Origin: Cristatella mucedo
Taxonomy: Eukaryota > Bryozoa > Phylactolaemata > Cristatellidae
Assembly (NCBI GenBank): GCA_009760855.2
Contig: WPIO01000202.1
Span: 186,001 to 250,000 of the forward strand
Direction: 5' to 3'
DNA: 64,000 nucleotides
Positions 1 through 10,737 of this stretch are shown here, one piece after another. The position numbers were made by a program, and so were the translations under genes. A model generated the notes under the pieces. It was not told the origin of the DNA and did not search any database. It was given only the letters and a program-made list of their open reading frames with translations. Each line of letters opens with the position of its first letter. The stretch's first letter is position 1.

Positions 1-667
1 GTTCTGTCTCGGTTTGATTATTGTAATTCCCTTTTGTCTGGGCCACCAAAGAAAGCCACTAGGCCACTGCAGCTGAATATGAATATAGCTACAAGGCTAG
101 TATTCAAGTCCAACAGGTTTGAGCACGTGTCTCATTTGCTACAAGAGCTAGGATGGATGCCGGTTGAGCAACGGATAAAGAGCAAAGTTCTTACGCTGAC
201 CCACAAGGTCCGCCACGGCTTGGCTCCTTCGTACCTAGCTGAACTGCTGCACCAGTTTCAGCCTGTTCGCGGCCTCAGGTCCTGTATGTGAACAATAAAT
301 TAGCTGTTCCATTCCTCCGCTTAAAGATCGCTGGCGTCAGAAGCTTTAGCTCTGCAGGTCCTAGACTGTGGAACTCGCTTCCACAATTCTGACGAAACGA
401 CAACCACTCTCCTGCTGCCGACTATGGCTCATCTTTTTCAGCGGTCCTGAGCTGCTATTTCCCCGCTACTCACTACCTCAACTGCTCTCCTGACTCTGCT
501 ATGCTTCACCTTTCTCTTTGTTGCGTGAGACGAAGTCTGCTGGCCACCGAATGCGTACCAAAAGCCGCTTAGGCTGGGAGTGCGCTATACAAAACTCTCA
601 TGCGTAACACCCACATAATCTTTATGAATTTCTGGAGTTGCAGACGGAGATACACTACATTACATTA
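1..667 (+). mobile_element. LINE-B 3' fragment (copy B1), cut by window edge
   Basis: Translation in shifting frames matches the C-terminal region of the LINE-B reverse transcriptase polyprotein (LGWMPVEQRIKSKVLTLTHK, SYLAELLHQFQPVR). It is followed by the 3' UTR and the ACATT-repeat tail at about 650-667. Stops and a frameshift after position 291 show it is dead. The 5' part lies outside the window. Confidence 0.88.
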
Positions 668-1270
668 CCGGCGGGCTGCGAGCTGGTAATAGGCGATGAC
701 GTGATTGCCAGCAAGCTCTCTGGTAACTTCAGCTTCTCCCCAGTCAGACCAATTTGGGGTGGGGTGGGGGGTTAACTCATGCTTCACATTCAGGCATCCA
801 TTCAGCAAGGCGGCAAGATAGATCCAAGAAAATCCTTTGCATCGAGCTTCTCTGTTGTACCCTAAGCCATTTCGAGGTCATCGCTGTCTAAAATACGTTA
901 GGCTGTGTAGACAGTTACGGACGCAACCGTACTTGAGGGTTATTAATTTGGCAAACGCTGGTCAAGTGCGAGGCTCTCTGGACTGCCGCATTGCATCCCC
1001 TACCTCGATGATATTTTTTTTATATGTGTTCAATACTTTCTGAAAAGGGTCAGTAATCTTAGTGTGTCTTAGACTAAGACCGGCTGAATTTGTGGTACTT
1101 TACTTCAATTTTATATCTCAAGCCTACAGTTTTATCTCGCCATTTTATCTTCAATCGCTCCAGCTGGACTAGACTATTAGGTTGGCTCCCCTACAGCAAT
1201 TTGCAATAGTTCATTGGAATAACGTTCAAAATGTAGAATGTCAGGACATAAGCTGGGAAAACGAACCAAG
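668..1270. other. No recognised feature
   Basis: This stretch has a short G-run near 756-770 and a T-run near 1014. The open frames are short and show no family resemblance. I see no gene here. Confidence 0.5.
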
Positions 1271-1772
1271 TAACGTATCTCCGTCTATAACTCCACAAAG
1301 TCATGCAGACTATATGGGTGTTACAAAGAAGAGTTTTCTGTAGCGCACCAAAAGTTCAAGTGGCTTTCGGTAGGTAGGCGCCAGCAAACGATAGAAGCAA
1401 AAAAGGGAAAGCAAGAAGCTCGTGTCTGCAGAGTCAGGAGGACAGTAAAGAAAGTGAGTAGCATGGAAGTAGCAGCTCAGGAACGCGGGAAATGGTGTGC
1501 CACGGTTGTCAGCAGGAGAGCAAATGTCGTTGCGAAAGAGCTGTGGAATCGAGTTCCACAGTCTACGATCTGCAGGGCAAAAGCTTCCGTCGCCAACGGT
1601 CTTTAAGCGGAAGAATAGAAGAGCTAATTTATGGTTCACACATGACCTGAGGGCACGAGGAGGCTGCACCTGGTGCAGCAGTTCAGCTAGGTACGGAGAA
1701 GCCAAGCCGTGGCCTTGGCCTTGTGAGTCAGCGTAAGAACTTAGCTCTGTATTCGTTGATCAACTGGTTAAA
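1271..1772 (-). mobile_element. LINE-B 3' fragment (copy B2)
   Basis: The minus strand begins with the LINE-B 3' end (reverse complement of the motif with CGGAGATAC) and runs into the C-terminal coding part (PYLAELLHQVQP, DRRLWNSIPQLFRND). It is diverged from the other copies and 5' truncated near 1772. The longest open piece is 1310-1705. Confidence 0.85.
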
Positions 1773-1930
1773 GGTTAACGGTTACTGCTGATATTGCGCC
1801 GAGGCAAACTGAAAAACTTCCAAGATTTTCACGCACTTTAAAAGCTTGTGGCACAAATTGACTGTCTAATGCTGACTTTGGAATAATGAGTGGCTTAGTT
1901 TTCGCATCTTCATTTTAAAATTTAAAACTG

Positions 1931-2159
1931 ATGAACAGTATGCATGCTGCTGATGCTACCACACAATGTGATGTTATTGGCGATGACATGCCCGTACCAG
2001 CTGCTATGCCTAGACTGCAGCTAAGCGTTACATGCACAGCCCCAGGCTATCCCACACAACATACTGTCCGATTTACTCAAATAGGAAATCAACAGCTCGA
2101 TGATGCCACTGTATTTTCAAACATCCTGTCATCTAAAATATACATGATTAACGTGACTG
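1931..2159 (+). CDS. Candidate coding exon of unknown gene (exon 1 of 2 seen)
   Basis: The open frame starts at ATG 1931. It could alternatively be entered at an AG acceptor ending at 1938, since an in-frame TAA at 1916 rules out an earlier start. It ends at a good donor (ACTG|GTAGGT, GT at 2160-2161) in phase 1. The 76 codons encode a stretch with VTCTAPGYP and a Thr/Asn-rich C-terminus, without transmembrane segment or cysteine-rich module. The next exon at 2274 is entered in the same phase and stays open, which is the main reason to believe it. I do not recognise the family. It could be an extracellular module, because phase 1-1 exons are typical of those, but that is inference. Confidence 0.4.
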
Positions 2160-2273
2160 GTAGGTATGCGAATGTTTGGGAATTTTTTGCGTTTTATATT
2201 GCAAGCACGCTTTAATGTGAGCCTGACTTTAATCACTTAAAAGAGCCACATCTTTGATATGAAATTTATTCAG

Positions 2274-2381
2274 GTATATCATTCCCGCACTCATATTCGA
2301 ACGATTTGGAGACCTTCAAAGGGAGTAGTGCTGAGTCCAAGTTATCAGGCGATGGCGGTGACGTTATCACAACGAGCACAG
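2274..2381 (+). CDS. Candidate coding exon of unknown gene (exon 2)
   Basis: It is bounded by a T-rich acceptor (ATTTATTCAG ending 2273) and a donor (ACAG|GTATGC, GT at 2382). The length of 108 nt is divisible by three, phase 1 in and phase 1 out, and it is fully open in the frame inherited from 1931-2159. It encodes a Ser/Gly-rich segment (ETFKGSSAESKLSGDGGD). No family is recognised. Such a symmetric exon can be skipped without a frameshift. No convincing third exon was found before the repeats at 3.2 kb. Confidence 0.42.
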
Positions 2382-3237
2382 GTATGCTCTCAGAGGGGGG
2401 GGGGACATATAATGTCTTAGGGATTACTGATTATCAGTCACTCTCCTGCTGCTGCTGCTGCCTGCTGATCTCTTCTTTTACCTCGGCTTTAAGCTTCAGT
2501 GCATGATTTTCCGTCGTGTCTACGATCGTCACCGCAGAGCTGTAGGAACTGAAAGGCTGCTACGCAGAAGATTCCTATAGAATCCTCTAGAATGCTGCTC
2601 TGGGAGTGACGCAATGCGCGAGCTGTCGAACGTAACCAGCGAATACCGGGAGATAAGTAGGCGTGTAGCAGTGAATCGGCAGCGAGCCCACGGTTGTATC
2701 GTTAGGCCCACGGGAGGCACGATAAAACAAGAAAGCGACGCTACTGTATTTTTTATCTGGACATTAGTTGCTCAGACATCGGCAGGCCTCAATAAGTCTA
2801 GTTCAGAATGCGGCTGCGTTTTGGTGCGCGTTGAGCCAGAATGTTAATGTAGGGCACAACCCGAAAGCAAGGAACCGTAAGCACGACGGAGCAGTCGCAG
2901 AGGTCGACACTCGACACACTCTCGGTGATTCTTCATCAGTTGGAAGTAGGACGTAATTTAGTTGTTGGTGACGGTTGGAGATGTACATAGAGATTCACTA
3001 CCTCACTAGGGCGAGTGGGGGGAATGACCCCCTGCCCGCCCCGAGCACGGTCACTGCTACAGCCATCACCTTAAATTCAACTAAGCGTTTCCTGGAATGA
3101 AAGACTGTAGTACGGTTTCCTAATTTGGGTGATATGTCAAAGCAAGTTTATTTTCTTGGAAACCCAGAAAAAGCGAATTTCAGAATTCCAGCCAATACAG
3201 AATATCATTGGACTTACTTTAGCAGCATTCAGTGAGT
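2382..3237. other. No recognised gene; simple runs only
   Basis: This contains a G-run at about 2396-2404 and a short CTG/TGC run near 2452-2466. Both strands carry short open frames around 2529-2988 that overlap one another and resemble nothing. It may be intronic if the exons at 1931-2381 are real. Confidence 0.45.
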
Positions 3238-3394
3238 CATTATGATTCGTTCTTCGTGCGCATGCACCTGCTTACACTGTGCCTGCTGCTTTTGCGTGTT
3301 ATCACCAATCGTTTGGTTTCAAATGCTTTCAATACAGCATTTGTAAAGTGCCTAGAAAGAGATTCAGTTCTCTGAAGGCGCTATAGTAATAATA
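3238..3394 (+). mobile_element. LINE-A 3' UTR and tail fragment
   Basis: This matches the LINE-A 3' UTR (GTGCCTGCTGC), then the stem-loop GTGCCTAGAAAGAGATT...GGCGC and an imperfect ATA/ATT tail. It is severely 5' truncated. Confidence 0.75.
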
Positions 3395-3397
3395 ACA

Positions 3398-3436
3398 ATA
3401 TTAGCACATTTGATATAGCGCCCTCAGAGAACTAAA
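3398..3436 (-). mobile_element. LINE-A tail remnant, minus strand
   Basis: It reads as the reverse complement of the LINE-A 3' stem-loop (TATAGCGCCCTCAGAGAAC). It stops abruptly at the SINE-1 copy that follows, so it is probably the outer part of the LINE-A copy at 3608-3978. Confidence 0.6.
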
Positions 3437-3592
3437 TCTAGGTAAGGCGGTTGCTTTCACGAACTCGGTCCCGAGGTCGTGGCTTCGATTCCTGCGGTGG
3501 GCGATCATTTATCGCCACTGTAAGCGGTGGTGATAGCCGTAAAGGCTCTTCTGTCGCTATACAAAAAGAGGCTGTTAAATCAGCTAGGATTT
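3437..3592 (+). mobile_element. SINE-1 (tRNA-derived), 5' truncated
   Basis: The tRNA-like head starts at TAGGTAAGGCGGTTGC. A B-box-like TTCGATTCCTGC follows at about 3485-3497, then the conserved body (GGTGGTGATAGCCGTAAAGG, CTCTTCTGTCGCTATAC) and the end near CAGCTAGGATTT. Other copies lie at 10545, 35664, 41026, 41322, 43083, 46976 and 61552. Confidence 0.82.
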
Positions 3593-3607
3593 ATTATTGT
3601 TATTTAT

Positions 3608-3978
3608 TGAAGCACACTGCCAGCGCGCATAGGCTTATAAAAGACGAATCACAGGGACCCACTAAAAAATGTGGACAAGTCGGACGATGTCATGACGCAG
3701 GTCAGGAGTAAGCTCCAGGCTTTCGGAGCAAATGAACTAAATGCACGGTCTCCATATGATTTGAGATTTGTACGAGGTATAGGTAAACAGTTGGATTCTA
3801 AGAAGCCGGTGGTATGATGATTAGCCTGGCGGGTAGGTAGGCTGGTGCCAAAAGGTAGTATCTGATAGTAGGCTGGTGCCAAAAAATGAAGAGACCTTAA
3901 ATGGAGTGGCAAAATCTGGAAGTCGATGCGTTGCTTGGGTGGAAACCAGTGCAGGTCGGCGAGAAGTGGCCGTCGTGT
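3608..3978 (-). mobile_element. LINE-A C-terminal fragment
   Basis: The minus strand encodes degraded LINE-A C-terminal sequence (TNLKSYGDRAFSSFAPKAW). It has a local duplication of a 17-bp segment (GTAGGCTGGTGCCAAAA) at about 3837-3879. Both ends are truncated, the outer one by the SINE-1 insertion. Confidence 0.8.
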
Positions 3979-4440
3979 CTATACAAATGCATTAACTACT
4001 ATCATGATTATTTACACAGCTAAGCACGCCGCCAAGTTGCGTGACCTCGATGTCACGTGGCCAGTGGAGCTCCCAGTGGCTGGAGGGGACGGGAGAGAAA
4101 AACTTGCCTTGAACCATGCGCTCAGCGAAGTGAACCGAATAATGAAATGTCGAGTGTAAAGTACTGCGAGCAATGGAGGAAATACTGTCATCTTCCAAAA
4201 AAATCTGGTAAAACAAAGTTTTTGGCAAGCATGCTTAAAAAATTCTTAGTTTTTGCGGAAAAATTGTATGGTCGAGAGCACGGTTACATCTAAAGAGAGA
4301 AGCAGATTCGCAAACTTATTGAATTTAATTCGCTTCTGTACAGACGACTTGCGGATTCAATGGCGCGGGGGGGGGGGCATTTTTCACGTATTCCCTCTTC
4401 TCTTTCTTCCTTTGATGCAAAGGTAAAGTGTTTGCAAGCA
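3979..4440. other. No recognised feature
   Basis: Overlapping short frames occur on both strands with no recognisable product. A G-run lies at about 4367-4378. Confidence 0.45.
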
Positions 4441-4757
4441 GGCTTAGCTCTGCAGGTCCTAGACTGTGGAGCTGGCTTCCACAATTCTTACGCAACGACA
4501 TCTACTCTCCAACTGCCGACTATGGCACATCTTTTTCAGCAGTCCTGAACTGCTACTTCTATACTACTCACTACCTCAACTGCTCTCCTGACTCTGCTAT
4601 GCTTCCCACTTTCTCTTTGTTGCGTGAGACGAAGTCTGTTGGCTACCGAATGTGTACCGAAAGCCGCTTAGGCTGTGAGTGCGCTATACAAAACACCCAC
4701 ATGGTCTTGATGACTTTGTGGAGTTACTGACGGAGATACATTACATTACATTAAAAA
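4441..4757 (+). mobile_element. LINE-B 3' fragment (copy B3)
   Basis: It begins inside the SSAGPRLW..LPQFLRND segment of the LINE-B C-terminus. It continues through the 3' UTR and ends in three ACATT units (about 4738-4757). It is 5' truncated and was probably dead on arrival. Confidence 0.87.
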
Positions 4758-6639
4758 ACGCTAAAAATAATTTAATTAATCATAAATGTAATCATTTTAA
4801 CTTGAATTTTACACAATTGCTTCTAATTTTTATATTTACACTCCTGAGAGTAAAACACATGTGTGGGATAGATTTCGGTCAGATTCTCAACAAAATTGGC
4901 TTAATCGATTCATAGAGTGGTCTATTTTCCTTAATAACGCTAATCAGTAGGGCCTTTGTTATATTACATCGATATTGAGTCCCACAGTCGGCTGTAACTT
5001 AATGCTTATATTCTCACCCATCTGGACTGGCTTCCATAGAAATCCTATCAAATTCAATGCATTTACACGCACTTTTAGGTCCCCCCATTCTTCTTGCCTT
5101 CCGGTCCTAACTACAACCAGACTTCGGCGGCTTCGTACCATCCGCTGTAACTCCCACGAAAGTTACTGTTCCGTTACTGTTACTTGTTACTTGTTACTGT
5201 TTAAGTTGCTGTTCCGCTGAGTAACTCGCATTCTTTGGAGACCTTCCTTACATCAAGTTCATTTTCTTCAACTCGCGAGCTTCGAGCTCGCTTTCAACAG
5301 ACTCCTTTTCCCCCGCAACTCGGACGTGACTCAACAACTTAAAGGAGCTGAAACCCACTTGCACTTCGCAGCATTCGTTCCCGTCAGCAGGAAATGCGCT
5401 TTATACGTCGACACGTGCACGGTACGCCAACCAACTAAAATCCTTCCCATTGGCATTTTCAAAATGCATGGAAAGTGATTTTGTGTCACTCACAGCGCCA
5501 CAAAAATGAAAATTTTAATACAAGCAGATCAGCTCGCTCTTTAGCGATGTGTTTCCGAAGACTTCTGAAGCAGATTCAAACAACCTCCCTTTATTCATCA
5601 GGTGCATTAGTTGGATGGGTTTATCACCCTGACTTACTACTTCAAGGGTGATATGCAAAATAATACTATGAGTAATATTATTCCATGAACTACCAGTTTT
5701 GTATATATCACTCAACAGGTCCTGCCAATATAAGCGCATTCACAAAACTAGATGTCTCAATCCTTGTGCATTCCTTAAGATGCACCCGCCGCAATCGCTA
5801 AGATGTACTTTTTGATAGGAAGACCTCGGGTCACCCACAATTTTTCTTTTGAATGTTCTGAATTTTCTAACAAAATATCTATCCAAAAACCGAAAGCGTT
5901 TCTTAACCTAATCCAAATATCAAACCACGATATACTGCATTTGTTTTTACACCTAAGCTGCTAAGCAAAGTAGCCGCATACAGATATTGAAATAAGTTAA
6001 TACTTTTTTAATATTGACCATACCCCGTGGCAATAGTTTAGATTTATTTTTGTAAATAAATTTTTGTATAGTCGCTGTCAGGGCTGTCATTTAAATCTTC
6101 CCGCCGATGGCTGGGTAAGCCAATCCTTGACCCCGCGGTCAGACTTGAGCGATTGAGGCCCTTTGTCCAAGCTTAAATCCTGGAACGAGTGATGTTAGGG
6201 CCTCATGATATTTTAGGATTGGTACAGATGTGAACGACCTTTTCTAATGTCAGCTGATAATAATCAGCTGATATACGGAAATGCAGGCAGGTATTGCCTG
6301 AACCATTACTATGACTTCTAGTTATAACGGGTACCCGAATCTTGATTTTTAATAATGTTACATTTTTTGATATATATGCAGCCATGATATGGTCCTGTCG
6401 TTGGATCGTGGCATCACAGCGAGGAGGAAGATTAGAGTGTCGTGTGCCGCCAGCCCGCAGTGGAGATTATTCTAGCCGCCAGCCCTTTTTAATATGTCCG
6501 AACTGATCTTGGTAATGCACTCGCATATTGCGCTTAAGTTCCCTTACTAACGATGAGGGAAATTCACAGAAGGAATTACATTGAGGAGCTTGAAATCTCG
6601 GGTATGGATGATTAATAGACACGCTTATAACGGGTGGAT
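4758..6639. other. Long unannotated stretch
   Basis: AT-rich from 4758 to 4980. At 4990-5090 a very worn LINE-like C-terminal signature may be present (IWTGFHRNPIKFNAFTRTFR resembles the [16 protein letters not shown] block), too weak to call. A GTTACT-type short tandem lies at about 5160-5200. From 5200 to 6640 I find no gene, RNA or named repeat. Confidence 0.4.
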
Positions 6640-6850
6640 AGACGAGCATCGTTCATTCAGCAGCCTCATTTGCATAGCGTCTCAAGAACCGTAGCGGCTA
6701 TCGCTATAGCCTGGAGGGGGAAAACAGCAGTGCCCGTATCAGGATTCGAACCCATGCCCTACCTGGGTCGTGAAGTGCGAGCATCTTACCGGAAGGCTTG
6801 GACGGCGGGGTTTTAGTCAATTGCTCTGCTGCCAGTGACCTGAACCAGCT
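6640..6850 (-). mobile_element. Diverged SINE-1-like element
   Basis: On the minus strand a B-box-like GGGTTCGAATCC sits at about 6743-6754. Downstream comes a body like SINE-1 (GATAGCCGCTACGGTTCTTG, then CGCTATGCAAATGAGGCTG). The head differs from the main SINE-1 copies, so it may be an older subfamily. Confidence 0.6.
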
Positions 6851-7157
6851 TGAGCTGTGAATTATTAACTCAGGTTTCATACAGCCTAAGCGCCCCAATC
6901 GGTTTCCAGTACCTGTCAGCCGAAGCAAGATGCCGGTTGCACCAATTTGATTAACTATCATGCTGCTGTGCACAAGGATTCCTTTGCCAGGGTGCGCCTC
7001 GGGCCACCATCTGAGACTGAATAAAGATCTGTATCCTTACATCTGAAAGGGGAAGTAAAGTGACAAAAGACTCTGAATGCCAAATAAAAAGAAACGGATA
7101 TCATCGAGGCAATGTCTCCCTGTTCCTAGATAATACCGTGAAGTGCCTCGGCAACTA
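6851..7157. other. No recognised feature
   Basis: No convincing gene or repeat was seen on either strand. Confidence 0.4.
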
Positions 7158-7233
7158 CGGCAACTAACCTCACTAGCCTCTAATCTCACTAACCTCAAAC
7201 GTCACTAACCTCTAATTTCACTAACCTCTAACC
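7158..7233 (+). repeat. Short imperfect tandem repeat, about 16-bp unit
   Basis: About four to five copies of a unit like TCACTAACCTCTAAT. The array abuts the 5' end of a LINE-A fragment. Confidence 0.7.
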
Positions 7234-7396
7234 TCAAATCCTTTGGAGACCGTGCATTTAGTTCGTATGCTCCCAAAGCCTGGAACTCCCTTCCGACGCG
7301 TCAGAACATCCCATGACCTGACCACATTTAAAAAGAACTTGAAAACACACCTATTTAGGACAGCATTTAGCGGGTCCCTGTAATTCGTCCTTTCAC
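7234..7396 (+). mobile_element. LINE-A C-terminal fragment
   Basis: It encodes the conserved [19 protein letters not shown] block, then the DLTTFKKNLKTHLFRTAF block. It is truncated at both ends, including loss of the (ATT)n tail. Confidence 0.82.
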
Positions 7397-7996
7397 TTTG
7401 AAAATAATACAGTATGTGTGCTTGTGTAGCTACCTAAATCTAAAAATATTTTGCTTCGCTTCAAGCAGCGGGCATGATGCATCTATTTATAGTAAATTAC
7501 ATGCACAATTACAGCATACTTAAACCTATGGCAGATATTCTCACAAACAAATGAATTGCTTCAAGAAAAAGGCACGTGTTTATCGGATTTGATTACAAAC
7601 TCCCGCAAATTCAGCGAATGCTTTTATGAGAGGGGGCCGCGTGTGACGATGTGAAGCCAACGTTTTTCATAGGTCATTCACGGGTCATGGTTCATTGGGC
7701 CAGGTACAAGCGTTAGTAACTAAATTTATAAATAAATTCGCTGTTTGTTTGGGAAGCCAGCTCAGGTCAATTAGAAGAGGTTTAATGCATCGGACGCGAT
7801 GTTTACAACACGCACTCGCGTATCTGACGAGTTTTACAGCGTCTGGTAGTGACGTCACAGTCAATCGGCCAGAGAATCTGCTAAGAGATATTTACAGATG
7901 TCTTGACTGAGTGTTACAAATGCGCAGTGGCTACATTTGATAGTTTGCAGCAAGACGCCTAAATAAGGTGCAAAGCCCACGAGTTAGGCTGCTATG
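7397..7996. other. Unannotated; contains a CRE-like palindrome
   Basis: No gene recognised. A perfect 10-bp palindrome GTGACGTCAC lies at 7849-7858, about 150 bp upstream of the repeat beginning near 7997. It could be a chance site or part of an element promoter. Confidence 0.35.
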
Positions 7997-8266
7997 CCAT
8001 GCCTATGGACATCTACACGCTTATCGCTTTCGGCTGCTGGGTCTCCTACGCCAGCGGCGCGTTAGCAACGCCTGCGGCTAGTAACCTGCATGTTAGTTAT
8101 GATCGCGCGCACTTATTACCGCTTCATTATCGTAGTTCAAATGCATTCCTAGATGTTATTGCTGTTGCTAAGATGCATGAGTTATGCATTAACCAAAGAA
8201 AACTGCCCCGGAGCCGCGGCATGGCCGGGGCCAAGGACGCCGGCTGAGACGCTTCTCGTTTGGTAG
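7997..8266 (+). repeat. Interspersed repeat, probable LINE-A 5' UTR
   Basis: This segment is clearly homologous to the minus strand of 16967-17215, sharing CCTATGGACATCTA, GCGGCTAGTAA-like and GAATTATGCATTAAC-like blocks. About 75 bp later a LINE-A endonuclease frame begins, so it is most simply the element's 5' leader. It could also be an independent repeat beside it. Confidence 0.55.
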
Positions 8267-8339
8267 CCGCTCATTGGCTATTCCTAGCGTTGTGGCGAAC
8301 CGCTCAGCGCGTTTTTCCTTAAGCATCACTGCGAGTCTC

Positions 8340-9038
8340 TCTAACTTAAAGGTAACCAGGCCTGTTACAACTTCGGTGGCCCAACTTAATGTTTGTCTTT
8401 GGAATCTTCGCTCAATGCGAAATAAACACCGATTAATAGGCGACCCTATTTCTGAAACAAAGTCTCAACCTGCTCGCGTTGACTCAAGCTTGGCAAAATT
8501 GGTAAACTATCCGAAAATTAAAGACGCTACCCTCCTTGGTTTCTCCTTCTTTCACAACCCTAGATCTATCAAAACTGGAGATGAATTTGCTATTAACGTG
8601 CCCTCGAAATTCGACTTGAAGCCATTTGCAGTACCCTCGAAGCAGTATTTCAAATGTATTGTCTTGATTTCACCCGAAAACAAGCTACCGATGGTGGCAG
8701 TAATCTATCACCCACAAGGTACCAAGTTCTCATTTATCTCAGATTTCTCTGATCTAATTTAAATTTTGTGTGCAAGAAATCGACATTTCCTCATTATAAG
8801 CGATTTGACCTTTCCTTTTGATAACTTATCTGACGCCTTCGGCACTGAATGTCGTGCGCTGACTCATTCATTGTCTCTTGTGGCCCATGTACGTGGCCCT
8901 GCTCACATCAAGGGTCACACACTTGACCACATTTTCTCATACCACTGCACTTTGTCATCACCAATTTTTACCAAATCCTGCTTATCTGACCACATGCAGA
9001 TCTCATTCAGTCTACAATGTGTGCCTTCCTCCTACAGA
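8340..9038 (+). mobile_element. LINE-A endonuclease domain, decayed
   Basis: One reading frame, broken by a single in-frame TAA at 8760-8762, encodes an apurinic/apyrimidinic-type endonuclease as in CR1/L2/Jockey LINEs. Visible in order: LNVCLWNLRSMRNKH (motif I), GFSFFHNPRSIKTGDEFAI, PMVAVIYHPQGT, LIISDLTFPFDN (where GDFN is expected), GHTLDHIFSYH and SCLSDHMQISF with the catalytic SDH. The segment expected to carry the catalytic Glu (TETWL-like) is missing after ISETKS. The endonuclease would nick target DNA to prime reverse transcription. With the altered GDFN and lost Glu this copy cannot be active. The reverse transcriptase does not follow. Confidence 0.8.
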
Positions 9039-9039
9039 T

Positions 9040-9128
9040 ATGCCACAGGGTTCGAGCCCACGATCTCGGTCGTTAGGATGAGCACCTTGACCTCGGTCCT
9101 TTAAAAGCGAGCACCTTAACACCCGTGC
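9040..9128 (-). mobile_element. SINE-2 fragment
   Basis: The minus strand carries the tRNA-like head (GGTTTAGC...TTAAGGTGCTCGC) and B-box-like GGGCTCGAACCC. The AGCACCTT / CCTCGGTC segment is duplicated internally. It lies between two LINE-A blocks. Confidence 0.65.
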
Positions 9129-9142
9129 TAAACCAGGATCAC

Positions 9143-9400
9143 TTCTCACCGACCTCCCCTACAGTGATTTCACATCAAGCACCACATCGACTTGAAGGTC
9201 CCGTTACTCCCTTTTAGGTCCATTAGGCTTTGCATTAGCTTATCTACCTTAAATAACGAACCTCGAAACTTCTGGCCACGAGGCCTTCTCCTCTGGCTCG
9301 GGTTGTTCACATTGCCTCGATATCAACAGGATCCATCCTTTGGTGGCCATGCCTTCAGTTTTTATGCACCCAAAAGCCAAAATGCCCGACATTTCCGAAA
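9143..9400 (+). mobile_element. LINE-A C-terminal fragment, highly diverged
   Basis: It aligns with the [16 protein letters not shown] and AFSSYAPKAW blocks at nucleotide level (CACTTCTCACCGACCT; GCCTTCAGTTTTTATGC), with many lesions. It could be the 3' part of the copy starting at 7997 after loss of the polymerase. Confidence 0.55.
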
Positions 9401-9947
9401 GCTCCTTATTTGAAGAATACTAGAAAGAAAATGAGAGCTGAGACATTTTTAATTTATGTGCTAGGTCCCTCTGTATATGATCAGTGATTCGCGCTAGAAT
9501 CGTGCACGTCATTGTTACTAATATGTTGATATACGCCAGTTTCGCCATATTTCAAATGACTCAAAAGAGAGTGGTTATTCTCTTTGGACTCTCCCTCAAT
9601 TTATCATTTAATATTATTAGAATATCAACGTGCAAACATTTTATCTAAAATATTGTAGTTCCGATGACCCAACTAAATAATTTGAATAACCTTGGACAAA
9701 TCGTCACTGCTATCAGCCTCATTAGAGCAAGTACTAGAGGATTGCCTGCAGCCTTGAACCCACGATATATGTTATCAAGTGCAGGCCAGCTGCTTTATGG
9801 GTGACGAATTAGTAGCAAACATATCGAGTCGAGCTGGAATTATCGCTGGGTTGCATAATTTGGTTTAAGTAGCAACTCCGGAAATGCCAAGTATTAATCG
9901 AGTTGTCGAGTCAAATTGAAGCCACGTTTGATTATATCAAATAAATA
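9401..9947. other. No recognised feature
   Basis: AT-rich sequence with no supported gene or repeat. Confidence 0.4.
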
Positions 9948-10000
9948 AATTATATAAATTCTTATGTAGTATCCTCAGAGATATAATCTCTGACCAGGCA
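9948..10000 (-). mobile_element. LINE-A-like tail remnant
   Basis: AGTATCCTCAGAGATATAAT resembles the reverse complement of the LINE-A stem-loop tail. Old and short. Confidence 0.4.
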
Positions 10001-10099
10001 TTGCATGTGCAGGAAAGAAAGTTTTTAAAATAATTAGTGACGATGTCATACGGAATTTCAGCACTTGTGGGTTAATAATAAATAATTATAAATAAATAA

Positions 10100-10237
10100 A
10101 TAAAATCCATTTGTATAGCACCATAGGAGAATTAATATCTATTCAGGAACTTTATATATGCCATGAGGCTTGAGCTCAAAACCTCGGCCAGACCTTGTTT
10201 GGGGTGAGCAACTTAACCGCTGGACCAAACCAGCGCT
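10100..10237 (-). mobile_element. SINE-2
   Basis: Near-full copy. The minus-strand head is GCTGGTTTGGTCCAGCGG, the box B region is worn, and the 3' part GAATAGATATTAATTCTCC...ATACAAATGG is the LINE-A-like tail. Confidence 0.72.
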
Positions 10238-10239
10238 GG

Positions 10240-10544
10240 CATAGTTGACGTAGGCGGAGCAAACGCTGTAAGAAACAGGTAGATTCTTCTTAGCTCTCTT
10301 CAAAAATCGTCAAGTAAGTGTCAAGGGGCAATCGTAATGGGTAGAGAATTATAGGCTTGAAGAGTATAGGAAGGGAGTTTGTGGCCTTTTGCTGGTTTAA
10401 GATTAGTCAGAGACTCGTGTTAAGGAAAAAAGGAATCGGAAGATCCTGATGAGATGCACATTTCAGGCAAATAAGCCGTAGGGCGAGAATGGAGGACATT
10501 ATAACTCAATGGCGGGATTAGGCCATTTCGCAGCGCTCCGTACC
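10240..10544. other. Possible very old LINE remnant
   Basis: Spacing and a few words (for example near 10365-10385) vaguely recall the minus strand of the LINE-A C-terminus. I cannot support an alignment. Confidence 0.25.
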
Positions 10545-10737
10545 TAAAAAAAAATTAAATTAAATACTAGCTGATTCAACAGCCAATTTTTGTATAGCGA
10601 CAGAAGAGCCTTGGCGGCTATCACCACCACTTGCAGTGGCGATAAAGGATCGGCCACCGCAGGATTAGAACTCACGATATCGGGACCGAGGTCGTGAAAA
10701 GCAATCGCCTTACCTAGTGCGCCATCACGGCTCACCA
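10545..10737 (-). mobile_element. SINE-1, near full length
   Basis: The minus strand begins GGTGAGCCGTGATGGCGC (A-box region) at about 10737. The B-box region is degraded by one base (GAGTTCTAATCC). It ends with CAGCTAGTATTTAA and an A/T tail. Confidence 0.85.

Noticed and set aside
3437-3592. tRNA gene
   Set aside because: Box B is present but the cloverleaf does not close, and the sequence occurs in many copies with a common body and tail. It is a tRNA-derived SINE.
4990-5220. LINE fragment
   Set aside because: A few residues resemble the HWLP..RIDF..LTFR block but no second block supports it.
6735-6830. tRNA gene on the minus strand
   Set aside because: Only the T-arm word is good; the downstream body matches SINE-1.
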